A stretch of DNA of 64,000 nt from contig NZ_FOUS01000004.1 of the NCBI RefSeq assembly GCF_900114915.1, positions 489,034-553,033 of the forward strand, given 5' to 3'. Under the pieces are notes generated by a model that saw nothing but the letters and a program-made list of their open reading frames with translations, was not told the origin of the DNA and ran no database searches. How positions within the stretch are numbered: position 1 is the stretch's first letter; every line of letters begins with the position of its first letter. Source of the DNA: Bradyrhizobium sp. Rc3b (GTDB taxonomy: Bacteria; Pseudomonadota; Alphaproteobacteria; Rhizobiales; Xanthobacteraceae). The position numbers and the translations under genes are program-made. Shown here piece by piece: positions 18,219 to 26,630 of the stretch.

Positions 18219-19031
18219 ATGCGCAAGGTCTCGCGCCTGTCCCGTTTCAACGTCGCCTCGCTCGCGCTGGGGCTGGCGTTCCTTTACTTGCCGATCCTCA
18301 TCCTCGTCATCTATTCCTTCAATGCCTCGCGGCTGGTGACGGTGTGGGGCGGCTGGTCGCTGCGCTGGTATCACGAGTTCTTCAACGACCGCGCCATGAT
18401 CGAGGCGGCCTGGATGAGTTTTCGCGTGGCGGTCTCCTCCGCGACCATCGCCACGCTGCTCGGCACGCTCGCCGCGGTCGCCTTGTCGCGCGGCGAGCGC
18501 TTCCGAGGCCGTACGCTGTTCTCTGGCATGCTCTACGCGCCGCTGGTGATGCCCGAGGTGATCACGGGGCTGTCGCTGCTATTGCTGTTCGTGGCGCTGA
18601 ACGCCGAGCGCGGCTTCTGGACCGTGACGATCGCCCATACCACGCTGACGATGTGTTTCGTCGCCGTGGTCGTGCAGTCCCGCCTCGGCTCGCTCGATCG
18701 TTCGCTGGAGGAGGCGGCGATGGACCTTGGCTGCGACCCGGTGCGCGCCTTTCTTTCGGTGACGCTGCCGCTGATCGCCCCCGCGATCGTCGCAGGCTGG
18801 ATGCTGGCCTTCACGCTGTCGCTGGACGATCTCGTGATCGCGAGCTTCACCACCGGCCCCGGCTCGGCGACATTGCCGATCCGGATCTATTCCGAGGTGA
18901 GGCTGGGCGTGAAACCCGAGATCAACGCGATCTGCACGCTGGTGATCGCCCTGATCGCGGTGGTGATCGTGATCGCTTCGCTCGCCTCAAAACTGTCGAG
19001 CTCGCAGGGCGAGAGCGCCGCGCCGCTGTAA
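18219..19031 (+). CDS. ABC transporter permease, PotC/PotI-like
   Basis: A 270-residue permease with six membrane segments and the EAA motif LEEAAMDLGCDPVRAFLSVT, plus LSLDDLVIASFTTGPG, which is strongly characteristic of PotC/PotI. It starts 4 bases after the preceding permease stop and completes the ATPase-permease-permease operon. A binding protein (PotD/PotF-like) would be required for import and must be encoded elsewhere. Confidence 0.9.
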   Translation: MRKVSRLSRFNVASLALGLAFLYLPILILVIYSFNASRLVTVWGGWSLRWYHEFFNDRAMIEAAWMSFRVAVSSATIATLLGTLAAVALSRGERFRGRTLFSGMLYAPLVMPEVITGLSLLLLFVALNAERGFWTVTIAHTTLTMCFVAVVVQSRLGSLDRSLEEAAMDLGCDPVRAFLSVTLPLIAPAIVAGWMLAFTLSLDDLVIASFTTGPGSATLPIRIYSEVRLGVKPEINAICTLVIALIAVVIVIASLASKLSSSQGESAAPL

Positions 19032-19045
19032 GCGGGGCCCGCTTC

Positions 19046-19594
19046 TCAGAAAGCAGCCAACACCCACTTGGCTCCGTCCGCGCGTAAGATGTATAGCTTG
19101 CCGCGCGCCAACACGGTCTGGAAGTCGGCATTTCCCGTTCCGATGATGGCCTTGAGCTCGCTGCCGGCTGCATCGGCTTGTACGGTCAGGATCTGCCGTG
19201 GCGCCAGCTCGATCTTTTGTGAAACTCCCCCGACAACGAACTGGAAGCCGAGTGGCTGACCGGCGTCGTTGTAAAAGCCGACGCTGTTTGCTGCGACCAC
19301 CGGCTCGGCGAGCGAGCGGACGGGAACGGTGAGACCTTGATTGCCATTCGGAGCCAGCCCTGTGGCTGTTGGAACGTGGCCCGGCGCAAGTCCGGGGACT
19401 TGGAGCGGCATCCGGGTCACATAGGGAGTCATCGGAGCCAGATCAGGCCTGATCGCGTTTCTCTCGATCGCCGTCTGCGGATTTGGGGCTCGCAAACCAA
19501 GATTTCCAGGCGAGGCTGATTGAGCCGATGCCAACTGGGGCGCCGAAATCAGAATAAGGCCGGCGGTCGCTGCTGCGGTGCTTAAGCAGTCCAT
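19046..19594 (-). CDS. Secreted hypothetical protein
   Basis: Unrecognised 182-residue protein. A signal peptide (ATAGLILISAPQLASA) is followed by a Pro-rich linker and a small beta-rich C-terminal part from about residue 100. The start at 19594 is picked because it opens the signal peptide; a frame open further upstream lacks one. It lies 22 bases downstream of another minus-strand envelope gene and converges on the PotI-like gene. Codon use is normal. No function is assigned. Confidence 0.6.
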   Translation of the reverse strand: MDCLSTAAATAGLILISAPQLASAQSASPGNLGLRAPNPQTAIERNAIRPDLAPMTPYVTRMPLQVPGLAPGHVPTATGLAPNGNQGLTVPVRSLAEPVVAANSVGFYNDAGQPLGFQFVVGGVSQKIELAPRQILTVQADAAGSELKAIIGTGNADFQTVLARGKLYILRADGAKWVLAAF

Positions 19595-19616
19595 GACGAT
19601 GCCCTCTTGTCTAACG

Positions 19617-20195
19617 TTAACCTCTAGGTGCGGTCGCGGTGCCCGGCGGTGCCGCTTGATTGGGAGGAGCCGCGTTGGCAGCATTGAGGGCTGGCGGTTG
19701 GCCCTGAGGTTCTTCGGCCGCCCCGGCCGCCGACTTGCCAAAAATATACCCGACGATCGTGCCGAGGAGACTGAATACGGGTGCGGTCTGCGTGTCGGTG
19801 TAGCCGGCTACGATCAAGAACAACGCGGCAAAAACCACGACGAGAAGTAGGAAGGCCTTATAGAACTCCTGTGTGAGTTTGCCGATCGCCGCCATTACAC
19901 ACAGCAGGATTGCCATTGTGACCACCAATGCGATGGCGAGGCCGGTCAACCAGAATTCATAAGGCGTCTTGTAGGTGATGTAACCCTGTTGCTGCGCCGG
20001 CTTGCCGGTCCCCACGCTTGCGGGCGATTGTCCCGTCGGCGGCGGATTGGTAATCCGTTGATCTTGACTGACGTCTGAGGGCGTCGCGGTGGCGCTGGGG
20101 CTCGGATTGTCGGGAAGCTGTTGCGCACAAGCCAGGCCGCCGCAGAGAAGCATCAGCACGATGAGGGCAAATCTTGTCAGTCGGTGTAGCAGCAT
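19617..20195 (-). CDS. Membrane hypothetical protein with signal peptide
   Basis: Unrecognised 192-residue protein. It has a signal peptide ending GGLACAQ, a disordered Pro/Ser/Thr-rich stretch (about residues 25-75), then three hydrophobic segments (roughly 85-110, 118-135 and 140-158) and a Pro/Ala-rich tail. The membrane part contains KLTQEFYKAFLLLVVVFAA. Its gene precedes the secreted hypothetical protein on the same strand, suggesting a two-gene unit. No domain is recognised. Confidence 0.6.
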   Translation of the reverse strand: MLLHRLTRFALIVLMLLCGGLACAQQLPDNPSPSATATPSDVSQDQRITNPPPTGQSPASVGTGKPAQQQGYITYKTPYEFWLTGLAIALVVTMAILLCVMAAIGKLTQEFYKAFLLLVVVFAALFLIVAGYTDTQTAPVFSLLGTIVGYIFGKSAAGAAEEPQGQPPALNAANAAPPNQAAPPGTATAPRG

Positions 20196-20328
20196 TTTGC
20201 TATCCGTCGGGCAATTGAATTGAAAAATACGCGGCACAGGCAATAAGTAGAGAATATCCTGCGCGCACACTTAGGTTGTCAATCCGATTCTTGCCTTTCT
20301 CGGCCCGGTCGGCAGGACTGGAGGTCTC

Positions 20329-20826
20329 ATGAAGAGCTGGCTCGCTATCGCCGCCCATACCCCGCTATGGGTCTGGATCTTGTTCGCCTATCTGGTCTGG
20401 CAAGGTATCCAGTCGATGCAGCCACGCACGACGCCGATCTGGCGCGCGCTGATCCTGCCGGTCGTGTTCATCGTCTGGGGGATGTCTCGGATCGGTTTCG
20501 GGCCTCAGGGCAACGCGTGGCCGCTGATCGCGTGGATCGCGGCCGCGCTGGCACTGCTGCCGCTGGGCGTGCTGACGCCGCGTCCTTTCGAGGTCGATCA
20601 CACGACAGGTGAGATCATCCGCCAGGGCAGCGCGTTTGCCCTGATCCGCAACCTTGTCGTGTTCTCACTGCAATATGCGGTCGGCGTGATCTCGGTGATC
20701 GATGCGAGCGACCGCGCACTGGCAATCATCATCGGCCGCGCCATCTCGGGCGCGACCGCCGGCTACTTCATCGGCTCGACGATCGCGCTGGTGATGGCCT
20801 ATCGACGAAAACGCACCCTCGGATGA
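20329..20826 (+). CDS. Membrane protein of unknown function
   Basis: A 165-residue inner-membrane protein with four or five hydrophobic segments. The N terminus LWVWILFAYLVWQGIQSMQPR resembles the DUF6622-type uncharacterised membrane proteins of proteobacteria, which I state with moderate confidence. A GGAGG ribosome site lies 4 bases before the ATG. The stop codon abuts that of the convergent next gene with no gap. Confidence 0.65.
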   Translation: MKSWLAIAAHTPLWVWILFAYLVWQGIQSMQPRTTPIWRALILPVVFIVWGMSRIGFGPQGNAWPLIAWIAAALALLPLGVLTPRPFEVDHTTGEIIRQGSAFALIRNLVVFSLQYAVGVISVIDASDRALAIIIGRAISGATAGYFIGSTIALVMAYRRKRTLG

Positions 20827-21819
20827 TCAGCGCGACCGGGGCGGACGTTTCGAGCCTCTGGTGCCTGTGGGACGCGGCCGCGTTGCGGTGGCTGCGACGG
20901 GGGCGGCATACCGCGCGCGCAATGCGCCCTGCGCCGCCGCCCCGAGCTGCCGCAGCGCCAGGGCGTCGAGCGGAAATTCCAGCAGGATATGGATCAGGCT
21001 CAGCGCCAGCAGGAAGGTGAAACCGAACGCGTAGTCGTAGAAATAGAGCGCGGTGGAAGCTGCGCTGGCGGCGGCCATCGCCGCCAGCCGCGCCTTCGGG
21101 ACCGCGGTCCAGCGGATCACGTCGGCTTTAATGAACCAGTTGAGGTAATGATAGGTATAGACGAAGGCGAGCAGGCTCGTCAGCCTGGTGTCGAGGACGA
21201 GGCCGGGCACGCCGAACAGCCGGCTGAGCGCCGGACCGACATTGCCGAAATAATCCTGTCCGACCCGGGCAAAGCTCGCGATCCGGATTTCAGCGGTTGG
21301 CGGCAGCAGCAGAATCGTAGCGATCGCGACGAGGTAGACAGCCACCAGCGCAGCCTGGACGCGGCTGCCGGATCGGTGCGCGCCGAGCACCATGAAGATC
21401 AGCGTGAACAGCGAGACGTGGATCAGGGTCGGAATCAGGATGCCGATCACGGCGAGCGAGGATCCGCTCGAATACATGAGCGCGGACAGTGCGATCGCCG
21501 TCATGAACAGCAACATGCTCTCGATCGCCGAGGTGGTGGCCGCAAGCATGGCGCAGGCGATCAGCGCGCCCCACATCGCAAAGCCGAACCAGGAGGCGTT
21601 GTCGATCAGGGCCGCGACCACGGCGATGATTGCGAGGGCTGCCGCAATCCCGCGATGTGGCAGGTAATAGCTGCGGTCGTGCAGCCATGAAATCTCGGTG
21701 AAGTAGTGCGCCGGGCCGAGCACGACATAAGCCAGCAGCAACAGCTCGAACGGCATCAGATAGGCCGCCGCGAGCGCCAGCAGCATCAGGCCGAGATGGA
21801 TCGCGTCGTTGCTGCGCAT
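20827..21819 (-). CDS. Polytopic membrane protein of unknown function
   Basis: A 330-residue membrane protein with about eight to nine hydrophobic segments. A conserved-looking motif near the N terminus reads LGPAHYFTEISWLHDR, and another late motif is YTYHYLNWFIKADVIRW. His, Tyr and Trp clustering near membrane boundaries suggests a membrane enzyme, but no family was recognised. The C terminus is Arg/Pro-rich. A hairpin (21824-21846) sits 5 bases before its start. Confidence 0.6.
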   Translation of the reverse strand: MRSNDAIHLGLMLLALAAAYLMPFELLLLAYVVLGPAHYFTEISWLHDRSYYLPHRGIAAALAIIAVVAALIDNASWFGFAMWGALIACAMLAATTSAIESMLLFMTAIALSALMYSSGSSLAVIGILIPTLIHVSLFTLIFMVLGAHRSGSRVQAALVAVYLVAIATILLLPPTAEIRIASFARVGQDYFGNVGPALSRLFGVPGLVLDTRLTSLLAFVYTYHYLNWFIKADVIRWTAVPKARLAAMAAASAASTALYFYDYAFGFTFLLALSLIHILLEFPLDALALRQLGAAAQGALRARYAAPVAATATRPRPTGTRGSKRPPRSR

Positions 21820-21932
21820 GATGCCGTGCCCTGCATTGGGGCACGGAGGTTAGAGCAGGCGTGGACAACCCGCAATTGTCCACCTTGTCGCTCGAACGTC
21901 CTGCTTGCGGCGACCCGATGCGTCCTGTCGCG

Positions 21933-22784
21933 TCAGGACTTCACCGCACCTGCCGTGAGCCCGCCCACCATGTAGCGGCGGAAGGCATAGTAGATCGCGG
22001 CCGGCGGCAGTGCGTAGATGAAGCCGGTCGTCATCAACAGCTCCCACGGCGAGTCGTCGGCGGCGAGGAAGTTGCCGAGCGCGACGGGCAGGGTGATCTC
22101 GCGGTCGTTCGAGAGCAGCAGGAACGCGTAGAGATATTCGTTCCAGGCCAGCAGCACCGCATAGGTGCCGATCGCGACCAGCGAGGGCATCATCAGCGGC
22201 AGGTAGACCAGGCGGAAGATCTGAAGCGTCGTCGCACCGTCCATCACGGCGGCTTCGTCCAATTCGACCGGCAGCTTGTCGGAGGCCTGCTTGAGCACCC
22301 AGATCGCGTAGGGGCTGGCGATGGTCACCATCGCCAGGATCAGCGACCAGTGATTGTTGAGCAGGCCGTAATTACCCATGGTGCGGTACATTGGCACGGC
22401 AAGGAATGCCGCCGGGATGAAATAGGTGAACAGCGCGAGATTCATCACGACCCGCCCGCCGGGCACCTTCAGCCGCGAGATCGAGAACGCCGCGGCGGTG
22501 GCGATGAACAGCGTCAGCACGCCGACGGATGCCGCGATCACCAGCGAGTTCCAGAACTGTATGTAGAAGTCGCGCAGGAAGTAGTGCTGCTGCTTGAACA
22601 CGATTTCGAAGTTGTGCAGCGTGGGATGGTCCGGCCACAGCTTGCCGGAGAATGCGTCCTCCTTCGGCGAGATCGCGAACAGGAACATGTGGTAGATCGG
22701 AATCATCGTCCAGAGGAAGACGGGAATGCCGATCAGCAGCAACCGCGCTTCGGTTGCGACTTCGCGCAGGGTAGGGAGCTTCAT
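21933..22784 (-). CDS. Sugar-type ABC permease, MalG-like
   Basis: A 283-residue carbohydrate-uptake (CUT1) permease with six membrane segments. The EAA motif is LDEAAVMDGATTLQIFRLV, followed by LPLMMPSLVAIGTYAVLLAWNEYLYA-type residues (Pro-rich membrane turn and WNEY), which are typical of MalG partners. Start and stop of this and the preceding permease overlap by ATGA, indicating coupling. Substrate unknown. Confidence 0.9.
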   Translation of the reverse strand: MKLPTLREVATEARLLLIGIPVFLWTMIPIYHMFLFAISPKEDAFSGKLWPDHPTLHNFEIVFKQQHYFLRDFYIQFWNSLVIAASVGVLTLFIATAAAFSISRLKVPGGRVVMNLALFTYFIPAAFLAVPMYRTMGNYGLLNNHWSLILAMVTIASPYAIWVLKQASDKLPVELDEAAVMDGATTLQIFRLVYLPLMMPSLVAIGTYAVLLAWNEYLYAFLLLSNDREITLPVALGNFLAADDSPWELLMTTGFIYALPPAAIYYAFRRYMVGGLTAGAVKS

Positions 22785-23653
22785 CGCGACAACCGTTTCA
22801 TCATGAAGTACACGAGCGGCAGGACGAACGGCATTGCGCAGACGATCGATGCCATGGCCAGCGAGAGCTGGTCGAGCCGGAGATAGCGGATGCCGAGGGT
22901 CGACAGCACATGCGTGAGGTCGGCCGGGCCACCGCCGGTGAGCAGATAGACGCTGTTGAAGTCGCCGAGCGTCCAGATCATCGAGAGCAGCGTGCAGGTG
23001 ACGTAGAGCGTCTGCATCGACGGCCAGGTGATGTAGCGGAATTTCTGCCACCAACTCGCACCGTCGACCTCGGCGGCCTCGAACAGATCGTGCGATATCG
23101 CAAGGCGGCCGGTGATCAGGATCAGCGTCCAGAACGGCAGCGACTTCCAGATATGCACCGCGATCGCCATGGTCAGTGCCACGGTCGGATCGTTCAGCCA
23201 GTTCGGGCCGTCATCGCCGGTCAGGGAGAAGATGAAATGGTTGACCATGCCCCATTCGGGATTGAGCATGAACCGGACCGACAGGATGGTCGGGATCGAC
23301 GGCACCGCCCAGGGCAGGATGAAGATCACCGAGAGCCATTTGATCCAGGGGCGCTGCACGGCGAAGAAGCCGGAGAGGAATAGCGCGATCAGCATCTTGA
23401 TGTTGATGCCGATGACCAGGAAGATCAGCGTATTGACCGCGGCACGCGCGAAGATCGGATCGTTGTAAAGCGCGACATAATTCGACGGGGCTCGCGCCAG
23501 CCACAGCCCGTAGCCGACGGGATAGACGACGAAGGCAAGGAAAACGAGCAGATAGGGCGCAAGCAGCACGATGCCCCAGACCTGCGCCGGGGTCAGCCGC
23601 GACGACAGGGGCGGGGCGGGGATTGCCTGGTCGCCAGAGAGCGTGATCGCCAT
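22781..23653 (-). CDS. Sugar-type ABC permease, MalF-like
   Basis: A 290-residue CUT1 permease with six hydrophobic segments. The EAA-like loop is LFEAAEVDGASWWQKFRYIT and the late motif YLLTGGGPADLTHVLSTL is diagnostic of MalF-type partners. The ATG at 23653 is chosen; a TTG 18 bases upstream is less likely. It follows the solute-binding protein gene, separated by two strong hairpins. Confidence 0.9.
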   Translation of the reverse strand: MAITLSGDQAIPAPPLSSRLTPAQVWGIVLLAPYLLVFLAFVVYPVGYGLWLARAPSNYVALYNDPIFARAAVNTLIFLVIGINIKMLIALFLSGFFAVQRPWIKWLSVIFILPWAVPSIPTILSVRFMLNPEWGMVNHFIFSLTGDDGPNWLNDPTVALTMAIAVHIWKSLPFWTLILITGRLAISHDLFEAAEVDGASWWQKFRYITWPSMQTLYVTCTLLSMIWTLGDFNSVYLLTGGGPADLTHVLSTLGIRYLRLDQLSLAMASIVCAMPFVLPLVYFMMKRLSR

Positions 23654-23678
23654 TCTTTTCGGACTCTTCAAAGAGATG

Positions 23679-23737
23679 CCGGCCGCGAAACGCGGCCGGT
23701 GTTGTTCTTATACCTCTCCCCGCACAGCGGGGAGAGG
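23679..23737 (-). terminator. Two intercistronic hairpins after the binding-protein gene
   Basis: Two perfect inverted repeats: CCTCTCCCCGC / GCGGGGAGAGG at 23713-23737 (11 bp, loop ACA) and CCGGCCGCG / CGCGGCCGG at 23679-23699 (9 bp, loop AAA). They lie between the solute-binding protein stop and the first permease start and could act as an attenuator or 3' mRNA stabiliser giving excess binding protein. Confidence 0.6.
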
Positions 23738-23748
23738 GAAAGGATGAT

Positions 23749-25134
23749 TCAGCCCGCGACCTGCTTGATGCGGGCGATCAGTTCGTCGACGGCCTTGTCG
23801 ACCGGAACCTTCTCACTGACGACGCGATTCATCGCCTTCGCCCACACGTTCTCGTTGTTGAGGATCGTGAACTTCCAGTTCTTGGTGAAGTCGAACGCCG
23901 CGGTGCCGCCCTTGAACTGGGTGTAGACGGCCTTGCGGTGCTTGTCAGCCTGCCAGAACGGGCTTTCCTGGCTTTCCTTGGTCACCGGGAACCAGCGGCC
24001 GAGGGCACCCTCGATGTAGGGACGGACGTTCTCTTCCTGGAGCAGGAAGCTGATGAACTGCTTGGCCTCGGCCTTGTTCTTGGCCGCGGTGAAGATCAGT
24101 CCGGTCTTGACGTCGGAGCGGTAGCGGATGGTCGAACCATCCGGCGCCTTCGGGAAGGACGCCGTCACGATGTCCTGCTCATAGGCCTTCTTGCCGGCTT
24201 CGCGCTGTTCCGGCGTGAGCGCCTGGTTCTGGGAATCCTCGAACCACTTCGCGGCGATCGAGATCGTGAAATTGTGGGTCATCACGATGGTTTTGTTGTG
24301 GAAGGCGACGTTGTTGTCGGGATCCTTCCAGGTCGTGGAGGACGGCGGTGTGCAACCCTTGATGTAGGTGTCGGTGTAATCCTTCATCGCCTTGATCAGG
24401 TTCTCGCGAACCTTGGGATCGTCGACCGTGAGCTTGCCGTCGTCGTCGACCAGCTTGACGTGGTAGGCGTCCATGAAGGTGTAGAACGACTGGAAGGCGT
24501 CGGTGGATTCCACGCCCATCGGCTGGCCGACGGCATAGATGCGCTGGCCGGTGGCCTTGCGGATCGCCGGCTGCACCTTGTCGCACCAGAACGTCCAGTA
24601 GCCGGTCCAGTCGTTCGGGATATCGGTGAGCTTGAAACCGGACTTCTCCAGCATGTCGTTCCAGATCTGGACGTGCATGCTCTGCTGCTTCAGCGGGAAG
24701 CCGTAATAGGCCTTCTTCTTGGTGACGTCGTTATAGAGGATCGACGCATCCAGCGTGTTCTGCACGAACCGGCCCTTGATCGGCTCCATCACGTCGGAGA
24801 GATCCTCGAGCTTGCCTTCATAGGCCCACTTGCCCTGCGCCTGCACGTCATAAGAGTCGGAATAGGCGACATCGGGCACGGTGCCGGCATCGAGCGCGGC
24901 GACCGTCTTCGGAATCATGTCCTGGATCGCGTATTGCGACAATTCGACCTTGATGCCGGTCTTGGCTTCGAACTTCTTGATCGTCTCGATCAGCGCGTCG
25001 TCTTCGGAGCGATAGAAGCCCTTGCCCCACCACACCGTGATCGTCTTCTGCTGCGCAAATGCGGGTGCAGCGGCTGCAAACAGCCCGGCCGCAGCGACCG
25101 CCAGTGATACTGCGCCAATAACCTTGGATTTCAC
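23749..25134 (-). CDS. ABC transporter solute-binding protein, sugar type
   Basis: A 461-residue periplasmic protein. It has a signal peptide ending APAFAQQ, then TITVWWGKGFYRSEDDALI, the entry strand of an extracellular solute-binding protein family 1 (CUT1-type). The C-terminal lobe has GRWFPVTKESQESPF. The GTG at 25134 is favoured by the GAGGGAG site 7 bases upstream. The operon lacks an ATPase gene, so it presumably shares one encoded elsewhere. The ligand cannot be told from sequence; sugars, polyols or aromatic glycosides are possible. Confidence 0.88.
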   Translation of the reverse strand: MKSKVIGAVSLAVAAAGLFAAAAPAFAQQKTITVWWGKGFYRSEDDALIETIKKFEAKTGIKVELSQYAIQDMIPKTVAALDAGTVPDVAYSDSYDVQAQGKWAYEGKLEDLSDVMEPIKGRFVQNTLDASILYNDVTKKKAYYGFPLKQQSMHVQIWNDMLEKSGFKLTDIPNDWTGYWTFWCDKVQPAIRKATGQRIYAVGQPMGVESTDAFQSFYTFMDAYHVKLVDDDGKLTVDDPKVRENLIKAMKDYTDTYIKGCTPPSSTTWKDPDNNVAFHNKTIVMTHNFTISIAAKWFEDSQNQALTPEQREAGKKAYEQDIVTASFPKAPDGSTIRYRSDVKTGLIFTAAKNKAEAKQFISFLLQEENVRPYIEGALGRWFPVTKESQESPFWQADKHRKAVYTQFKGGTAAFDFTKNWKFTILNNENVWAKAMNRVVSEKVPVDKAVDELIARIKQVAG

Positions 25135-25531
25135 GTTTTTCTCCCTCAAACGGCCGGTGTTTTTAACCGGTCGTATAAAACACTAGCGCATGGCGTTAAC
25201 CCGATCTAGCGGCATGTTGTCAGACATAGGTCGTGGGGATGGGCCTTGCGGAGATGCTTAACGCGTGCATCGATCCAATCGCCGCATCAATTCGCGGCCA
25301 TCAATTCGCCTTGTGCGTTCTGGCTTCGCCGGGCCATCCGCGACGTCAAACGCCGGATTGCCGAAAGACCGGCTGTTGTAAGCGGTGCGAGCACCGGGTG
25401 CAACGTGGCAGGCACCCGCGCCACCGCCGCGGCGGTGGATCCAACATGTGTCTTTGAAGACATTACAGGGGCGATCCGAGGGGTTCCGGTTTGGCTCGGG
25501 AACAGTCTGGCGCCGTTCTGCGGGTGAATTG
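25135..25531. other. Gap between the binding-protein gene and the LysR gene
   Basis: About 400 bases. The left part holds the binding-protein promoter and a 23-base imperfect palindrome at 25151-25173 close to its start. The remainder has GC-rich sequence with no convincing gene; short frames there lack ribosome sites or family features. Confidence 0.5.
25151..25173. promoter_or_regulatory. Possible operator palindrome before the binding-protein gene
   Basis: CGGCCGGT - 7 bases - ACCGGTCG, one mismatch between arms. It lies 17 bases upstream of the GTG start, overlapping the likely leader. It could bind a LacI-like repressor or be an RNA hairpin; the evidence is only symmetry and position. 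Confidence 0.35.
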
Positions 25532-26512
25532 TCAGCGTCTGCGCTTTGGCCCCGTCGAAGTGGCATTCGAACTTGCCTCGGTTGATCGGGGCCGCGACCT
25601 GCCTTGCCCACTCGTCCGCGATGGAGAGCGCCATGCTTCGAGCAGCATCTTGAGAAACTGGCTGGCATGCGGCGATAGCGTCGCCCCGCGCCTGCGCACA
25701 ATTCCGATCGTCCGCGACACTTCCGGCTCGACCAGCCGAACGGTGTGAATGATCGGATGACCGGCGGCGGGCGTCGCGAGCCTCGGCAGCACGGCGATGC
25801 CCAATCCCTCCTCGACCAGACCAAGCGAGCCGGAGAGGTGGGCGACTTCATAGGACCAGTTCAGCTGCAGGCCCTGCCGCGCCAGCGCATTGTCGATCAG
25901 CGCGCGGTTGCCGCTGTTGCGACCGACAGTGATGACCCGGTGCGACACGATCTCCGACCAGCTCACCTGCTTGCGCGATGCTAGCGGATGGTCATGGCGG
26001 CAGGCCAGCACGAACGGGTCCTCAACCAATTTCTCGAATTCGATTTCGGCATGCGAAGCGCCGATGAAATTGATGCCGAAGTCGACTTCTCCGCGCGCCA
26101 CCGCTTCCAACCCCTCATTGGCGCCGATGTCCAGAATGCGGATGCGAATTCGCGGATAGGCTTCGGCGAACCGACCGATCGCTCGCGGAAGAAAATAGAA
26201 CACCGCCGTCGGCACCGCAGCCACGGAGACCAAACCCGAACTTCGCGCGCCGATATCATGGATGGCGAGCACCGAGGTCTCGAACTCGTCGATGAGGCGG
26301 CGGACCTTCGGCAGGAAGTCGCGTCCCGTCATGGTGAGATTGACGTGACGCGTGGACCGTTCGAGCAACGGCGCACCAAGGCTTTCCTCCAGCTTCTGAA
26401 TGCGTCGGCTGAGCGCCGGCTGGGACAAGTTCAGCGCCTTCGCGGTCCGGACGAAGCTGCCCATCTCCGCGACGGTGATGAACGCCTTGAGGTCGAGCAG
26501 TTCTGCGTTCAT
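25532..26512 (-). CDS. LysR-type transcriptional regulator
   Basis: A 326-residue LTTR. The N-terminal winged helix is LKAFITVAEMGSFVRTAKAL with the recognition helix ALSRRIQKLEESLG. The effector domain follows from about residue 90. It is divergent from the isomerase gene with 118 bases between, the usual LysR arrangement, so it probably controls the isomerase-transporter pair. The C terminus has about 25 extra Arg/Ser-rich residues beyond the normal end, which may be disordered or the result of a late frameshift. Confidence 0.88.
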   Translation of the reverse strand: MNAELLDLKAFITVAEMGSFVRTAKALNLSQPALSRRIQKLEESLGAPLLERSTRHVNLTMTGRDFLPKVRRLIDEFETSVLAIHDIGARSSGLVSVAAVPTAVFYFLPRAIGRFAEAYPRIRIRILDIGANEGLEAVARGEVDFGINFIGASHAEIEFEKLVEDPFVLACRHDHPLASRKQVSWSEIVSHRVITVGRNSGNRALIDNALARQGLQLNWSYEVAHLSGSLGLVEEGLGIAVLPRLATPAAGHPIIHTVRLVEPEVSRTIGIVRRRGATLSPHASQFLKMLLEAWRSPSRTSGQGRSRPRSTEASSNATSTGPKRRR

Positions 26513-26530
26513 GCCAGGGCTCCATTATGT

Positions 26531-26579
26531 CGAACAACGAAATAATACCTCAGATATTTGCATTTCACAAAATAGTTCG
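26531..26579. promoter_or_regulatory. Candidate LysR binding region
   Basis: The AT-rich segment in the LysR-isomerase spacer contains AATA - 7 bases - TATT at 26544-26558 inside outer arms CGAAC (26531) and GTTCG (26575). LysR sites usually show a dyad of about this size near divergent promoters. It is not a strict T-N11-A match. Confidence 0.35.
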
Positions 26580-26630
26580 GACGGAGGATGCTCTGGCTCA
26601 GACGAGCACGTCGCCGAACGGAAGAACATC

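Noticed and set aside
25189..25531. Short frames in the gap before the LysR gene
   Set aside because: They lack ribosome sites, signals and families, and overlap each other in several frames.
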